Counted from the stretch's first letter, positions 44,857-54,232 are shown. The stretch is DNA of 64,000 bases from JAXMBX01 sp046349635 (GCA_046349635.1 JAXMBX010000020.1:17736-81735); one strand, 5' to 3'. A program made the numbers and translations. Notes: a model not told the origin generated them from the letters alone.

Positions 44857-45810
44857 TCAGCCGGCGAATGACTTTTTAAGCACGTCCGCATTCGTCTTGC
44901 CGAACGTGAATATCTCGCCGCTCGGCAGATGATTGAGGATCAGTTCCCCCGGGCTGAACAGATGCGGATCGATCTTATAAAAATCCCGCCCCGCCGCTTC
45001 GAAGATCTCCAGGAACGGACGTCCATAAGCGTCCGACGCACACGCGGGGATCTGCGGCCCGAGCTGCCGGATCTGGTCGATCTCCCCATTCACCCACAGC
45101 GTCACGCTCCCGCCGTACAGGATCGCATCGTTCGTCCAGCCGATCGACTGCAGATCATTAGCTCCAATCGGGGGCAGGGGAGCCGAACCGAATCCGCTCA
45201 CCACTTGCCCCACGTCGAAACCGACCTCCAGCATCTTGTGGAGCGCCGTCTCGACCGACCGCGCCACTACCTGCAACGTTCCCGCCAGGCTCGCCGTCGG
45301 GGCAATCAACAGGCGGATGTGGTCCCGCAGCACGCCGGTCTTTTCCGAAATCGCCGCGAACACGTGCTCATCGGGCAGCTTCCGCCCCTCCAGCACGCCG
45401 ACCGTCAGTTCCGCCGTCTCGCTGTATTTCAGCTTCTGAAACAGCTCCTCCCGATGGGCCGCCGCCCGCATCGGCCCCGACCCCATCGCAAAGAACTTCC
45501 CGACCGCCAGCTGCCAGCCCGCATACTGGCTGAACAGGCACGCCCGCACGGGGTCATCCGTCGCCACGGTCACCACAGGTCGACGCGAGCCGAACCACAG
45601 TCCCGACTCCAGGTTCACCCGCGCCAGTCCCGCCATGCAGATCCGCGCCAGTTCCAGCCCGGCTTCCAGCCCCCCCGTCGCCTCCACGCCGAAGTCGTAG
45701 ATCCGCCCTCCGTCGTGAATGTCCCGCACTGCGATCCGCAGCTCCTCGGCCCGGGCCTCCAAAGGCTCCGTCAGACGATACGCGCGGGCATTCAACGAGC
45801 GGTTCAACAT
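44857..45810 (-). CDS. mch: Methenyltetrahydromethanopterin cyclohydrolase
   Basis: A protein of 317 residues from ATG 45810, which follows GAAGGG; GTG 45816 is also possible. Mch interconverts methenyl- and formyl-tetrahydromethanopterin in C1 transfer. The protein shows the family pattern: GVEATGGLEAGLELARICMA, ARVNLESGLWFGSRRPVVTV, AMGSGPMRAAAHREELFQKL, and SGFGSAPLPPIGANDLQSIG, which lines the C1-carrier site. No signal peptide, so it is cytosolic. Its neighbours are a RimK-like ATP-grasp gene and a dapA-like gene. Bacterial mch occurs in methylotrophs and planctomycetes, where the pathway oxidises or detoxifies formaldehyde. Confidence 0.95.
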   Translation of the reverse strand: MLNRSLNARAYRLTEPLEARAEELRIAVRDIHDGGRIYDFGVEATGGLEAGLELARICMAGLARVNLESGLWFGSRRPVVTVATDDPVRACLFSQYAGWQLAVGKFFAMGSGPMRAAAHREELFQKLKYSETAELTVGVLEGRKLPDEHVFAAISEKTGVLRDHIRLLIAPTASLAGTLQVVARSVETALHKMLEVGFDVGQVVSGFGSAPLPPIGANDLQSIGWTNDAILYGGSVTLWVNGEIDQIRQLGPQIPACASDAYGRPFLEIFEAAGRDFYKIDPHLFSPGELILNHLPSGEIFTFGKTNADVLKKSFAG

Positions 45811-45840
45811 CACCACAACCCTTCACGGCAATTAAGAGTG

Positions 45841-45920
45841 CCTGACAAAATGCAGTTGGTCATCACGCGAGATCTACGGTTTTCAGGAAACCGCACTTCG
45901 TCCAGAGCATTTTGTCAGAC
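45841..45920. repeat. Dispersed intergenic element, copy D (perfect ends)
   Basis: CCTGACAAAATGC at the left end pairs with GCATTTTGTCAGAC at the right end (12 bp perfect), enclosing GTTGGTCATCACG and GCACTTCGTCCAGA. It lies 30 bp upstream of mch and four bases from the dapA-family stop. Confidence 0.85.
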
Positions 45921-45923
45921 GGT

Positions 45924-46856
45924 CTAGTGACCGGCGGCAAAGCATTCCAGTTCCGTCATGATCCGCTTCGTCCGCTCAATTCCCGCGGCGTCAATCGGAT
46001 CCAGCGGACGGCTGACGTAGGTGTTCTTGATCACCCCCCGCAGATGCAGCGACTGCTTCATCACGTTGATCGTGTAGCTGAAGCTCGATCCGCCGTCATT
46101 CTTCAGGAACACTTCGAATATCTTCAGGATCCGTTCCTGCTGCGCGGTCGCTTCCGCGATCCGTCCCGCCTCCAGGTGATCCCACAGGATCACGAATTCC
46201 TTCGGAGCCACGTTCGCCAGCCCCGGCACCACGCCGACGCCCCCCAGCTTGACGATCGTATCGCCCAGGATTTCCGATCCCGTGAAGATCCGGATCTTGT
46301 CCTTCAACTTCGAAATCAATCGCCGCGTGTTGTTCACGTCCGGGCTGGAATCCTTGATCCCGATAATCGTCCCTTCCTCCGCCAGCGTCAGCACGGTGTC
46401 GAGGCTCATCTTCAGGTGCGTCGTCTGCGGAATGTCATACGCCAACAGCGGCACCGAAACCGCCTTCTTGATGCAGCGGAAGTGTTCCAGAATCCCCTTC
46501 TGGTCGAGCGGGAAATAATACGGCGACGCCACCACGACCGCGTCCGCCCCCGCCTTCTCGGCGATCCGGGCCTGTTCGATTGTCTGGTCCGTCCCCGATT
46601 CCAGCACGCCGACCACGACCGGCACCTTTCCCGCGGATGCCTTCACCGCCGTCTTGACGATCAATTCCCGGTCCGCGAGCGGCGTAAACGGGCCTTCGCC
46701 CGACGTCCCCAGCACGAACAACCCATGCACGCCGCACTCCAGCATGTACTGGCACAGCCGTTCCCCATCCGCGGCGTCATAACGCCGGGCTTCGTTCAAC
46801 GGGGTCACAATCGGAGGGAGAATACCGCGCAGACGCTGGGCAAGAGAATTCGTCAT
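45924..46856 (-). CDS. Dihydrodipicolinate synthase family aldolase
   Basis: A protein of 310 residues, a TIM-barrel class I aldolase. The GTSGEG motif is in VLGTSGEGPFTPLADRELI, the catalytic Tyr is in VVASPYYFPLDQ, and the Schiff-base Lys is in TIIGIKDSSPDVNN. The family contains DapA, N-acetylneuraminate lyase and sugar-acid aldolases. DapA would condense pyruvate with the product of Asd (asd and lysA lie at 19-22 kb), but sequence alone does not fix the substrate, and many planctomycete homologues are not DapA. It is cytosolic and is separated from mch by a repeat copy. Confidence 0.9.
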   Translation of the reverse strand: MTNSLAQRLRGILPPIVTPLNEARRYDAADGERLCQYMLECGVHGLFVLGTSGEGPFTPLADRELIVKTAVKASAGKVPVVVGVLESGTDQTIEQARIAEKAGADAVVVASPYYFPLDQKGILEHFRCIKKAVSVPLLAYDIPQTTHLKMSLDTVLTLAEEGTIIGIKDSSPDVNNTRRLISKLKDKIRIFTGSEILGDTIVKLGGVGVVPGLANVAPKEFVILWDHLEAGRIAEATAQQERILKIFEVFLKNDGGSSFSYTINVMKQSLHLRGVIKNTYVSRPLDPIDAAGIERTKRIMTELECFAAGH

Positions 46857-46985
46857 GATGGCTGAATCAGGGCACTTTCTGGGGAGAAAAAGGGAGGAGT
46901 GAGTCGCACGCTCCCGGGCGGGAGCAATCCCCCCATTCTGCGAAAATCCGCCCCGTTTGGAAACTGTCAGCCCCGTCTCCCACGC

Positions 46986-47645
46986 TTACTTTTTCTCGGC
47001 CTGCTTCTTCTCCGCAGCCTCTTTCTGCTGCTTCAGGATGTATTCCGGCAGGTTCTGGGGCTGAAACCGCAATCGGATCGGCCCCTGGCAGCATTCGCAG
47101 TCCTTCACCTCGTACATCGGAATCGAGCAGATGTCGCACCAGTAATCGGTGAACTCCCGCTCCCCCTCTTCATTGAAGGTGAACACCATCAGCACCTGCA
47201 GGTACGGGCTCCCCGGGCTTCGACCGCAGACCAGATCCACCTGCCGGTCGCGCAGACGCTTGTCCTGAAAGAACGCCCGTCCGCGCCAGTCCGCGACGAT
47301 CGGCCACAACTCCCCGGTCGCCGTCTCCAGGACCACCTGCCCCTTCATTTCATCCCGGGCCGTGATCCCTTTGCGCTTCAGCGCCTCCTGCAGCCACACC
47401 ACTTTCCCCGAATACAACCCCTTCTGCACATCAGCCGCCAACTTCGGCGGCCCGGGCTTACTTGCCTCCGGCTTGCCGGCATCCGGCTTGCCCCCGGGAA
47501 TCTCGAACGTGTCAGGCTTCTTGTTCTCCGGCTGAGTCTTCGGTGCATCCGACGCCGACACTGGCACGCTGCTCATCAGACAGACAATCAGCGCAACACC
47601 CGCCACCGCCGTGCTCACTCTGCTGAAAACACTCCACGCCAACAT
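46986..47645 (-). CDS. Secreted Cys-containing hypothetical protein
   Basis: A protein of 219 residues. ATG 47645 is preferred because GGAAGGAA sits just upstream; the longer frame starts at TTG 47666. It has a signal peptide (SVFSRVSTAVAGVALIVCL) and a Pro/Lys-rich linker. A C-terminal part contains WCDICSIPMYEVKDCECCQG, where a pair of Cys clusters could bind a metal or form disulfides, and the end is a Lys/Glu/Ala coiled-coil-like tail. It follows the neighbouring secreted protein gene by 24 bp on the same strand. No family was recognised. Confidence 0.75.
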   Translation of the reverse strand: MLAWSVFSRVSTAVAGVALIVCLMSSVPVSASDAPKTQPENKKPDTFEIPGGKPDAGKPEASKPGPPKLAADVQKGLYSGKVVWLQEALKRKGITARDEMKGQVVLETATGELWPIVADWRGRAFFQDKRLRDRQVDLVCGRSPGSPYLQVLMVFTFNEEGEREFTDYWCDICSIPMYEVKDCECCQGPIRLRFQPQNLPEYILKQQKEAAEKKQAEKK

Positions 47646-47669
47646 CGGGGGATATTCCTTCCGCAAAAC

Positions 47670-48347
47670 TCAGCCCGCACCACGGCCGGAAACGACGATC
47701 CGCACCGGCTGCGAGACATCCTTTCCTCCCGCTTTCCCCGGCACATTCGTTTCCAGGATCCAGAATTCCTTTTCCGAGTTGTGCATCAACCCGGTCTTCT
47801 CAAATGCCTTCTCCGGGGGAGGAGACAGCAGAAAGATCGCCGGATGGGTGGTCCCCGCCGCCGCCGCACTCAGCTTGAACAGATCCGCGATCTTCGAAAC
47901 CGCCGCCGGAGATTTGTCCGTTTCCGGAGAACACGCCAGCACAAAGTCCGACACGTCGCTCGTCCCCAGGTGATTTCCATCCTGGGGCTGCTGCCCGTAT
48001 CGCAACGTAAACGTTCCCGCCGGAAGTTCCTGGCCTTTGAAATCCGTCGCGCCCCCCTCGGTCGGCAGCTTGATCACCCCCATCAGTTCGCCCGGCGTGA
48101 ACGGATACTTGACGTTCAGCGTCGCCTCGAACGGGCTCTTCACCGGCAGTTCCTTCACCAGCCAGATCTCGCACACCACCCCGTTTGGCCCGGTCACCTT
48201 GTACGCGGACTCGCTCAGCAGTTTTTCAATCGCCGGGGCAATCCCCGCAGGCTTCTGCTTCACAGTTTCCAGTTTGAAATCATCCGCCCCCAGGCAGGGG
48301 ACGGTCAGCAACACTGCGACTGCGACTCCGGACAGAAATTTCTTCAT
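47670..48347 (-). CDS. Secreted hypothetical protein
   Basis: A protein of 225 residues with a signal peptide (KKFLSGVAVAVLLTVPCLGA). The middle contains beta-rich segments (YKVTGPNGVVCEIWLVKELP, GTFTLRYGQQPQDGNHLGTS), and the C terminus is VPGKAGGKDVSQPVRIVVSG. The GTFTLRYGQQPQDGNHLG stretch looks like a small extracellular beta-sandwich. No family was recognised. It probably forms a unit with the downstream 46986 gene. Function unknown. Confidence 0.75.
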   Translation of the reverse strand: MKKFLSGVAVAVLLTVPCLGADDFKLETVKQKPAGIAPAIEKLLSESAYKVTGPNGVVCEIWLVKELPVKSPFEATLNVKYPFTPGELMGVIKLPTEGGATDFKGQELPAGTFTLRYGQQPQDGNHLGTSDVSDFVLACSPETDKSPAAVSKIADLFKLSAAAAGTTHPAIFLLSPPPEKAFEKTGLMHNSEKEFWILETNVPGKAGGKDVSQPVRIVVSGRGAG

Positions 48348-48492
48348 CGGCTTTCCTTCATCACGACGATAAATAACAGCTTCGGCGACACTCCGATTTT
48401 AACGGCATCACCCACCCGTTGCACGGGAACCCCTCCCCGTACCGATAAAAACCAGCCCAATAAAAAACCGTACCAGTAATAAACTGGCCCAT

Positions 48493-48521
48493 AAAAAAAG
48501 GGCATGGTTTCCCATGCCCTC
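48493..48521 (-). terminator. Rho-independent terminator for the DUF1326 gene
   Basis: On the minus strand GGGCATGG / CCATGCCC with a three- to four-base loop is followed by seven Ts. It lies 22 bp after the DUF1326 stop codon. Confidence 0.9.
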
Positions 48522-48542
48522 ATTGATCTTGCGAAGAATCGC

Positions 48543-49232
48543 TCACATCCGGAACGTCGCCAGGAAGGCGCTCCGCTTGTTGTAGGTCGTCCAGGTCGTC
48601 CCCAGGGCAGGGGAGTCGAACTTGGATTCCAGGCAATACACCGGCTGCGAGTTCCGCACCTTCGACAAAGGCGGGTAGAACACCTCTTCGTTCGTGCAGA
48701 TGCAATCCCCGGCTGCCACCTTCCGGGTTTCCATCCGGGCCACATCCCCCGCCTGGAACACCCCATGTCCCTTGACGTGATCGTTCACCAGCGTCATCGG
48801 CACGCTCTGCACCTTGGTGATCGCCTTCGCCAGTTCTGGCACGGTCCCCTTTACGAAGTTGACGAGCGCCTCTTTTTGCTTGGTGTCCGCCTTCTGGTCG
48901 ACCAGCACTACCGCGTTCAGCGCTTCGGGCTTGTTCTGGAAGCTCGCGTTGTGCCCCAGCGTATCGCTGGCACGCACGGCAAGCGCCACCGTCAAACCAT
49001 TAAGCGAAACCCCCGACCACGAACCTTCGTCCACTTTCCACGCCATCAGCGCCTCCCGCCCCGACAGTCCGATTTCGCCATTAGCGAAACAGGGACCGGT
49101 ATACACGTCGCACGACCGGGACTCCATATATTCCCCCGAAATCCGGGATTCCCCCGCGATCCCGATGGATCCCACCCTCGTTAATCCGCAACCGCACACC
49201 GCCAACGCCAACATCATTCGCAGACACTTCAT
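48543..49232 (-). CDS. DUF1326 domain protein
   Basis: A protein of 229 residues with a signal peptide (RMMLALAVCGCGLTRVGS). The DUF1326 signature (ISGEYMESRSCDVYTGPCFA, then NGEIGLSGREALMAW) opens the domain; a second conserved part is VKGHGVFQAGDVARMETRKV, followed by CICTNEEVFYPPLSK. Family proteins are of unknown function and often lie near redox or respiratory genes. Here a Tat-exported molybdoenzyme set lies upstream, separated by a terminator. The CxC pairs could bind a metal, which is not established. Confidence 0.9.
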   Translation of the reverse strand: MKCLRMMLALAVCGCGLTRVGSIGIAGESRISGEYMESRSCDVYTGPCFANGEIGLSGREALMAWKVDEGSWSGVSLNGLTVALAVRASDTLGHNASFQNKPEALNAVVLVDQKADTKQKEALVNFVKGTVPELAKAITKVQSVPMTLVNDHVKGHGVFQAGDVARMETRKVAAGDCICTNEEVFYPPLSKVRNSQPVYCLESKFDSPALGTTWTTYNKRSAFLATFRM

Positions 49233-49372
49233 GAGGAATTTCCTCCCGGGATCTTCTCAGTGATTTTTCACTCGCTCAGGCCAAACCCGAATCAGTTTTC
49301 ATCTTTGCCCGCTCCCCTCGGCCCGTCAAGGTGAATGCGCCACGCGGCCCCCCCAAAACGTCCCTCCAAGCG

Positions 49373-49409
49373 AAAAAAGCCCCCGGATCGCGGTGATCCA
49401 AGGGGCTTT
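49373..49409 (-). terminator. Terminator of the xanthine-dehydrogenase-type operon
   Basis: On the minus strand AAAGCCCC and GGATC pair with GATCC and GGGGCTTT, followed by TTTTCG. It is strong and lies 23 bp after the small Cys-rich gene. Confidence 0.9.
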
Positions 49410-49432
49410 GATTGCGTCAAAAACTCGCACGA

Positions 49433-49654
49433 TTATCGCGCTTCGTAGCAGCTTCTCCCGGACAGTCGGCATTCTTCGTCCCCGACCGTGTACCGGTCCG
49501 GTCCCATCACCGTCTGGGTTTTGCCGCACCAGAAATTCCCGTCCCCGGTGACGTGCTTCCCTTCCGGCAACCCGGCGTTGATGTACATCCCCTTCGACAG
49601 CAGATGCCGGCACCGTTCAATCACAGGCAGTTGAGGCAATGATTCCGTACTCAT
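49433..49654 (-). CDS. Small Cys-rich protein of a molybdoenzyme operon
   Basis: A protein of 73 residues from ATG 49654, after GGAGGA; a longer start at 49681 is less likely. It contains CRHLLSKGMYINAGLPEG and GDGNFWCGKTQTVMGPD, with later Cys in EECRLSGRSCYEAR. Four Cys could bind an iron-sulfur cluster or zinc. It begins two bases before the stop codon of the XdhB-like gene, so coupling is tight. It resembles a short protein that accompanies xanthine-dehydrogenase-type clusters in planctomycetes. Role unknown; an assembly or electron-transfer accessory is inferred. Confidence 0.75.
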   Translation of the reverse strand: MSTESLPQLPVIERCRHLLSKGMYINAGLPEGKHVTGDGNFWCGKTQTVMGPDRYTVGDEECRLSGRSCYEAR

Positions 49655-49655
49655 C

Positions 49656-50654
49656 TTAGAGTCCTCCTTCCAGTTGACCAACGGACCGCAACAGGGACCG
49701 CTTCACCGCCGCTCGGGCAATCTGCACCTTATAACCATTCTCCGACAGCGGGGTCGCATCCGCGACGGCCGCATCCGCCGCACGCGAAGCCGTCGCTTCA
49801 TTCACCGGCTGGCCGATGAGCGTACTCGCCGCTTCGGGAGACAGCCACGGCGTCGGAGCGACGTGTCCCAGCACGACCCGCGCCTGCCGCACCAGGCCCC
49901 CCACGATCTCCAGCGTCGACGATGCCGCCGCCAAAGGCCAATCCAGACCGTTGCTCTGCAGCGCTTCGTACGTCCCGCTGACGAACCCTTCTTTCCACTT
50001 GGGCAGCCACACGTGCGTCAGCAGTTGTCCCCGCTTCAGCACCGTCACTCCCTGCGTGTTCGTCTTCGGGGCCTGGAAGAAATATTCCAGCGGCAATAAT
50101 TCCACTTTGTCCTCGGTCGGGCCGACGATCCGCACCTTCGCACCCCAGGCAATCAACGCCGGAGCCAACCGCGAAGCACTCACGAACTTCGCCGGACCCT
50201 TGTTCCCCAGGATCGCGTGATAGCGGTTCTCACCGGTCGCGGGGAGCGATTCGCCATCCTTCATCCCCAGCAACCCGTAACCATTTCGGAAATACCAGCA
50301 GTTGGGAAGCAGGCACAAGTCCCCTCCCACGGTCCCCGAGGATTGCACCTGGATCGCATGCACCCCATCCGCCACTTGTCGCACCGATTCATAGTTCCCC
50401 AGCAACGGATGCTTCAGCACGTCATCCAGAACGGCGAGGGCACCAATCCAGGTCCCTTCCGCATCCTCCTGGATTCCCTGCATCGTCTCCACGTTCCGGA
50501 TGTCCACCACCCGGTCCGCTTCCACGAGCGAGGCCTTCATCAACGGCACCAGGTCCGTCCCTCCCGCCAGGATCGCGCAGCTCTTCTTCGGCTCGTTGAG
50601 TAACGCGACCATCTCGGATTCCGTCCGCGGGCTGACATACTCAAAGGACTTCAT
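49656..50654 (-). CDS. Xanthine-dehydrogenase-type FAD-binding subunit
   Basis: A protein of 332 residues. ATG 50654 overlaps the upstream subunit's TGA (ATGA) and follows a perfect AAAGGAGGT ribosome-binding site. The FAD-binding (CoxM/XdhB-like) domain is shown by MKSFEYVSPRTESEMVALL, CAILAGGTDLVPLMKASLVE, and QVQSSGTVGGDLCLLPNCWY. The CO-dehydrogenase FAD C-terminal domain carries LDWPLAAASSTLEIVGGLV and VLGHVAPTPWLSPEA. It passes electrons between the iron-sulfur subunit and an acceptor. No signal peptide, so it is expected to be exported with the Tat-tagged iron-sulfur subunit. All key segments are intact, unlike the adjacent large subunit. Confidence 0.92.
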   Translation of the reverse strand: MKSFEYVSPRTESEMVALLNEPKKSCAILAGGTDLVPLMKASLVEADRVVDIRNVETMQGIQEDAEGTWIGALAVLDDVLKHPLLGNYESVRQVADGVHAIQVQSSGTVGGDLCLLPNCWYFRNGYGLLGMKDGESLPATGENRYHAILGNKGPAKFVSASRLAPALIAWGAKVRIVGPTEDKVELLPLEYFFQAPKTNTQGVTVLKRGQLLTHVWLPKWKEGFVSGTYEALQSNGLDWPLAAASSTLEIVGGLVRQARVVLGHVAPTPWLSPEAASTLIGQPVNEATASRAADAAVADATPLSENGYKVQIARAAVKRSLLRSVGQLEGGL

Positions 50655-52854
50655 ACCGCACCTCCTTTCAAAGCATCCAGCACACGTTTGGGAGTCAACG
50701 GCAGCACCGGCACGCACACCCAACGCATTGCACACGGCATTCGAGATCGCCGCACCCGGCGAAATCACCGGCGGTTCACCCAACCCGATCACTCCCCGGT
50801 TGTACTCGCTGTCCGGCTGGTACATCTCGACCACAATCTCGCCGATGTCTCCAATCCGCGCCAGCTTGTAGTTCTTCAGGTCGGCATTGATATACCGCCC
50901 CGTCTTGTTGTCCATGATCCGCTCTTCGGTGAGGGCATAGGAGATCCCCATGACGACCGCACCATAGACCTGGCTCTTCGCCGTCCAGCTCGTCGATGAT
51001 CAGGCCGCAGTCCTGCACCGCGACAAACTTGTTCATCCGTACGACGCCGGTCTCCAGGTCCACGGACACGTCCGCCATCTGGACGCCACCCACCCGGGCC
51101 GAGGTCAAACCGTCTTCCTTCGGCCCTTTCTCGATCACCTCCAGCGGCATCGGACCGAGCAGGCTGCACGCCTGTTTCCAGGTGCACACCTTTTCCGTCC
51201 CGCTCAGAATGTTTCCATCCTTGGCCGACAGCGTTTCACCGTTCACGCTGTACTTGGCGGCCACCCGGTCGAAGATGTCCCACAGCGCGTTCTGCGACGC
51301 CCGCCGGTGAATCCCCGTCACGCCGCCGACCGTGATGCTTCCCCTGAGGGACCGGACGCAATGTACTTGCTCGTCCCGAGGTTCACCTTCACGCTCTCCA
51401 GCGGAATGCCGAACGTCTCCGCGATCGTGATCGCGATCACCGTCCGCGTCCCCGTTCCGATATCCTGGCTACCCAGGAACGTCTCCACGCTCCCGTCCGG
51501 ATGCACCTTCAACTGGCACGCACCGGGCCCGGCTCCACCACCCCAGGTGTGGATCGCCATCCCCAGCCCCCGCTTGACCGCTCCCTCCTTGGAACCTTTT
51601 CCGTGCGGGTGCCACTTCTTTTTCCAGTCCATCAGCTTCTCGGCGATTTCCATCTCCGCGGCATACGTCCCAGCAAGATCGCCGGTCACCTTCAGGTTCG
51701 CCTTGAAGACGTCGTAGCTGTCCAGACCCAGCCGCATCGCCACGTCATCGATCGCACATTCCGTCATCACGCACAACTGCGGATGGGGCGGGGCACGCCA
51801 CGCCCGGCTGGGACCGCTGTTGCACACGATCTGGCTGCCGGAAACCGTCTTGTTGGGGAAGTCGAACACGTAAGGCATGTTCGTGATCGGGATTCCCGCC
51901 GTCGCGTAGCCGGGCGTTCCCCAGTGATGGCTTTCCCACGCCTTGATCTCACCGTTCGATTCCGCACCGATCTTCACATGCACGAAGCCCGAGGGTCGCA
52001 CCCCCGCGATCTTCAGATCGGTCGCCCGATCCAGCATCAGTTGCACCGGCTTGCCGGTCTCACGCGCCCAGCACCGCGGACGCAATCCCCCACTCGTCGG
52101 CGGCGAACTTCGAACCGAAGCCACCCCCTTCGTAGTTGCAGGTCACCGTCACGTTCTTGACGTCGATCCCGATCTGCGGCAGCCGCAAACTGACCCGGAG
52201 TGCCCGAGACATTCTGCGTGGACAGATGCACGTCCAGCACGTCCTTGTCCGGCCAATGGCTGTGCGCACCGTGCGGCTCCAGGCACATGTGGCTGATCGT
52301 CTGGATCCCATAGTAACCCTGATGCACCAGCTTCAACTTGGAAAATTCGTCCTCAGGTTTCCCCTTCGTCGATTTCCCCAACGGCTTGACCCGCCCCTCA
52401 TCCTTCGAATTCTTCTTGGGAGGGCCACCCTCATCGCTCGGAAACTTCTTCGCCCCTTCGATGTCCTCTTCATCCACGAAGTGGGGCTGCACGTCGTATT
52501 CCACGACAATCGCCTTCACCCCTTCGGCGGCTATCTCCGGACGATCCGCCGCGACGGCGGCAATCAACGCCCCATCGCATCGCAGTTCTTTTCCCCGTTC
52601 GGTGGTCATGTCCAGGAAGACATACACCCCTCGAACCCCCGGGATCTTCTTCGCCGGCTCGACATCCAGCTTCTTGACAGTCGCCTTGGCATGCGGACTG
52701 GTCAACAGCTTCGCGAACAACGTCCCTTCCGGCAGGATGTCGGTCGTATATTTGGCTCCCCGACCACTTTGGGCAAAGCGTCAATGCGGGGAATTTCTTT
52801 CCCGATCAGTTTGTTCTCGGCACGCGGTCCCCAGGCATGTTTCCGTTCCACCAT
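50651..52854 (-). pseudogene. Xanthine-dehydrogenase-type molybdopterin subunit, multiply frameshifted
   Basis: The reading starts at ATG 52854, two bases after the small-subunit stop, and ends at TGA 50651 within the next gene's ATG. Fragments in all frames can be joined: KLIGKEIPRIDALPKVVG, CLEPHGAHSHWPDKDVLDVH, EGGGFGSKFAADEWG, LGSQDIGTGTRTVIAITIAE, and VIGLGEPPVISPGAAISN. The last holds the catalytic Glu. At least six frame changes occur over 2.2 kb. Corrected, it would have about 730 residues, the usual length. The FAD and iron-sulfur subunits on each side are intact, so sequence errors are a strong possibility. The enzyme would be a Tat-exported molybdenum hydroxylase (aldehyde or purine oxidation). 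Confidence 0.85.
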
Positions 52855-52856
52855 GA

Positions 52857-53513
52857 TCACGCACCACCCTTTCCGTTCTTCGCGATCTCCATCGCACAGT
52901 GCGTAATGTTCGCATATGTGCCGCACCGGCACAGGTTCCCTCCCAGCCCCTTCTGGATTTCTTCCAGCGTGGCGTGCGGGTGTTCGTTCAGGAACGCCCG
53001 CGTCGCCATCACGAAGCCCGGCGTGCAGTAGCCGCACTGCGTCGCATCATGCTTGATGTACCCTTCGATGACCGCGTCCGGCTTCTTCCCCAGGTACGCT
53101 TCCGGCGTTTCGATCTTCTTGCCCGCTTCCGCGACTGCAAATCGCGTGCAGGCATACACCGGCTTCCCGTCGATCAGCACCGTGCAGGCCCCGCAGTTCG
53201 CCGTCGTGCAGACTTCCTTGCACCCGGTGTATTTCAAATCGTTCCGGAGCGCCTCCAGCAGTGTCACCCGCGGCTCCACGGTCAGCTTTTTAGCCTCCCC
53301 GTTCACCGTCAGCGTGATTTCCCGCGCTCCCGATCCCGCCGCGGTTTCCGCCGCTGCCTGGGCCGCCTCTTGCGCCGTGGTCACCACCGCACTCGCGGCG
53401 ACCGCTACCCCTGATCCCTTCAGAAATGACCGGCGACTTACTCCCGGCCCGCCCCTCGATCCTGTTCTCGGTCCAGCATGGGCATCCTCCTCGATGTTCG
53501 GACGGAATCTCAT
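52857..53513 (-). CDS. Tat-exported 2Fe-2S subunit of a molybdenum hydroxylase
   Basis: A protein of 218 residues with a Tat signal (VSRRSFLKGSGVAVAASAVV). The ferredoxin-like domain contains ITLTVNGEAKKLTVEPRVTL, then the cluster ligands TGCKEVCTTANCGACTVLID. A second iron-sulfur domain contains DATQCGYCTPGFVMATRAFL and GLGGNLCRCGTYANI. It resembles the small subunit of periplasmic aldehyde oxidoreductases (PaoA type), whose Tat signal carries the whole complex out. It is the first gene of the xdh-type operon, followed by the molybdopterin, FAD and small Cys-rich subunits. Confidence 0.95.
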   Translation of the reverse strand: MRFRPNIEEDAHAGPRTGSRGGPGVSRRSFLKGSGVAVAASAVVTTAQEAAQAAAETAAGSGAREITLTVNGEAKKLTVEPRVTLLEALRNDLKYTGCKEVCTTANCGACTVLIDGKPVYACTRFAVAEAGKKIETPEAYLGKKPDAVIEGYIKHDATQCGYCTPGFVMATRAFLNEHPHATLEEIQKGLGGNLCRCGTYANITHCAMEIAKNGKGGA

Positions 53514-53747
53514 CTCGCGGCTGCTGGATCATTCCCCCGGCGATCTCCACCGACCGGACCTCTCCGCAACGCGAGAATTCAGGCACTCTGCATCAATCGT
53601 AGCGAATATAAGGCTCGCTCGCATTGTAGCGAACCCATCTCGGCGAGCAACCAATTTCCCGAAATTCATCCTGTGTTCAAATTCCCACTTTCGGATTCTT
53701 CTACTTTTCAGCGGACAAATCCCACCCGCCTCAGTTAGCATGAAGAC

Positions 53748-54200
53748 ATGCGTTCCTTCTTTCCGGAATTCACTCACTGCCTGGAACATCAGCTCCCGGA
53801 GAATCAGGCCAGTCCCGTCGGACTTGTCTGTCCTCTCTGCAAGCAGAGACTCTACGTTGATCCCCCCCAGGGGAGGGGATTCAGTTGCTGGGAAAGCCAA
53901 CCCGGCGCCTATACGCTCGCGGGTGATCCCTGCTTCGTTTACACCATCGTCTGGGAAGACTTCCGCATCCGTTCGCTTCATCCCGCGGGCATCCTCATCG
54001 ACCCCCGCTCCTTGAACGCACAGCCCCCGCTATCGAACTCCACGTCGTTTTTGCTCTCGCCGGAAGAACTCGCCGAGATCGATCAGGTCCACGCGGCTGA
54101 GAATGAATCCTCGGAAGAAACTTCGTTCCTTCCGGACGAAGACGAATTCGGCCTGTGGCGAAACGATGAAGACGACGAGCCCGACCCGCTGAACGATTGA
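53748..54200 (+). CDS. Hypothetical protein with zinc-ribbon-like CxxC
   Basis: A protein of 150 residues without a signal peptide. CPLCKQRLY near residue 28 and CWESQ near residue 47 give a possible zinc-ribbon half. The C-terminal third is strongly acidic (EETSFLPDEDEFGLW, then RNDEDDEPDPLND). No family was recognised. It is transcribed away from the molybdoenzyme operon. Function unknown; the acidic tail suggests a protein-binding role. Confidence 0.7.
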   Translation: MRSFFPEFTHCLEHQLPENQASPVGLVCPLCKQRLYVDPPQGRGFSCWESQPGAYTLAGDPCFVYTIVWEDFRIRSLHPAGILIDPRSLNAQPPLSNSTSFLLSPEELAEIDQVHAAENESSEETSFLPDEDEFGLWRNDEDDEPDPLND

Positions 54201-54232
54201 TCTCACAAGCTGGGTCGAGACCTAATCTTGTA

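Noticed and set aside
46899..48479. 526-residue plus-strand frame
   Set aside because: Arg/His/Leu-rich antisense sequence of two genes with proper signal peptides and ribosome-binding sites.
49656..50951. A fused 431-residue protein joining molybdopterin and FAD subunits
   Set aside because: A frameshift near 50700 joins them artificially. The FAD subunit has its own start and a perfect ribosome-binding site at 50654.
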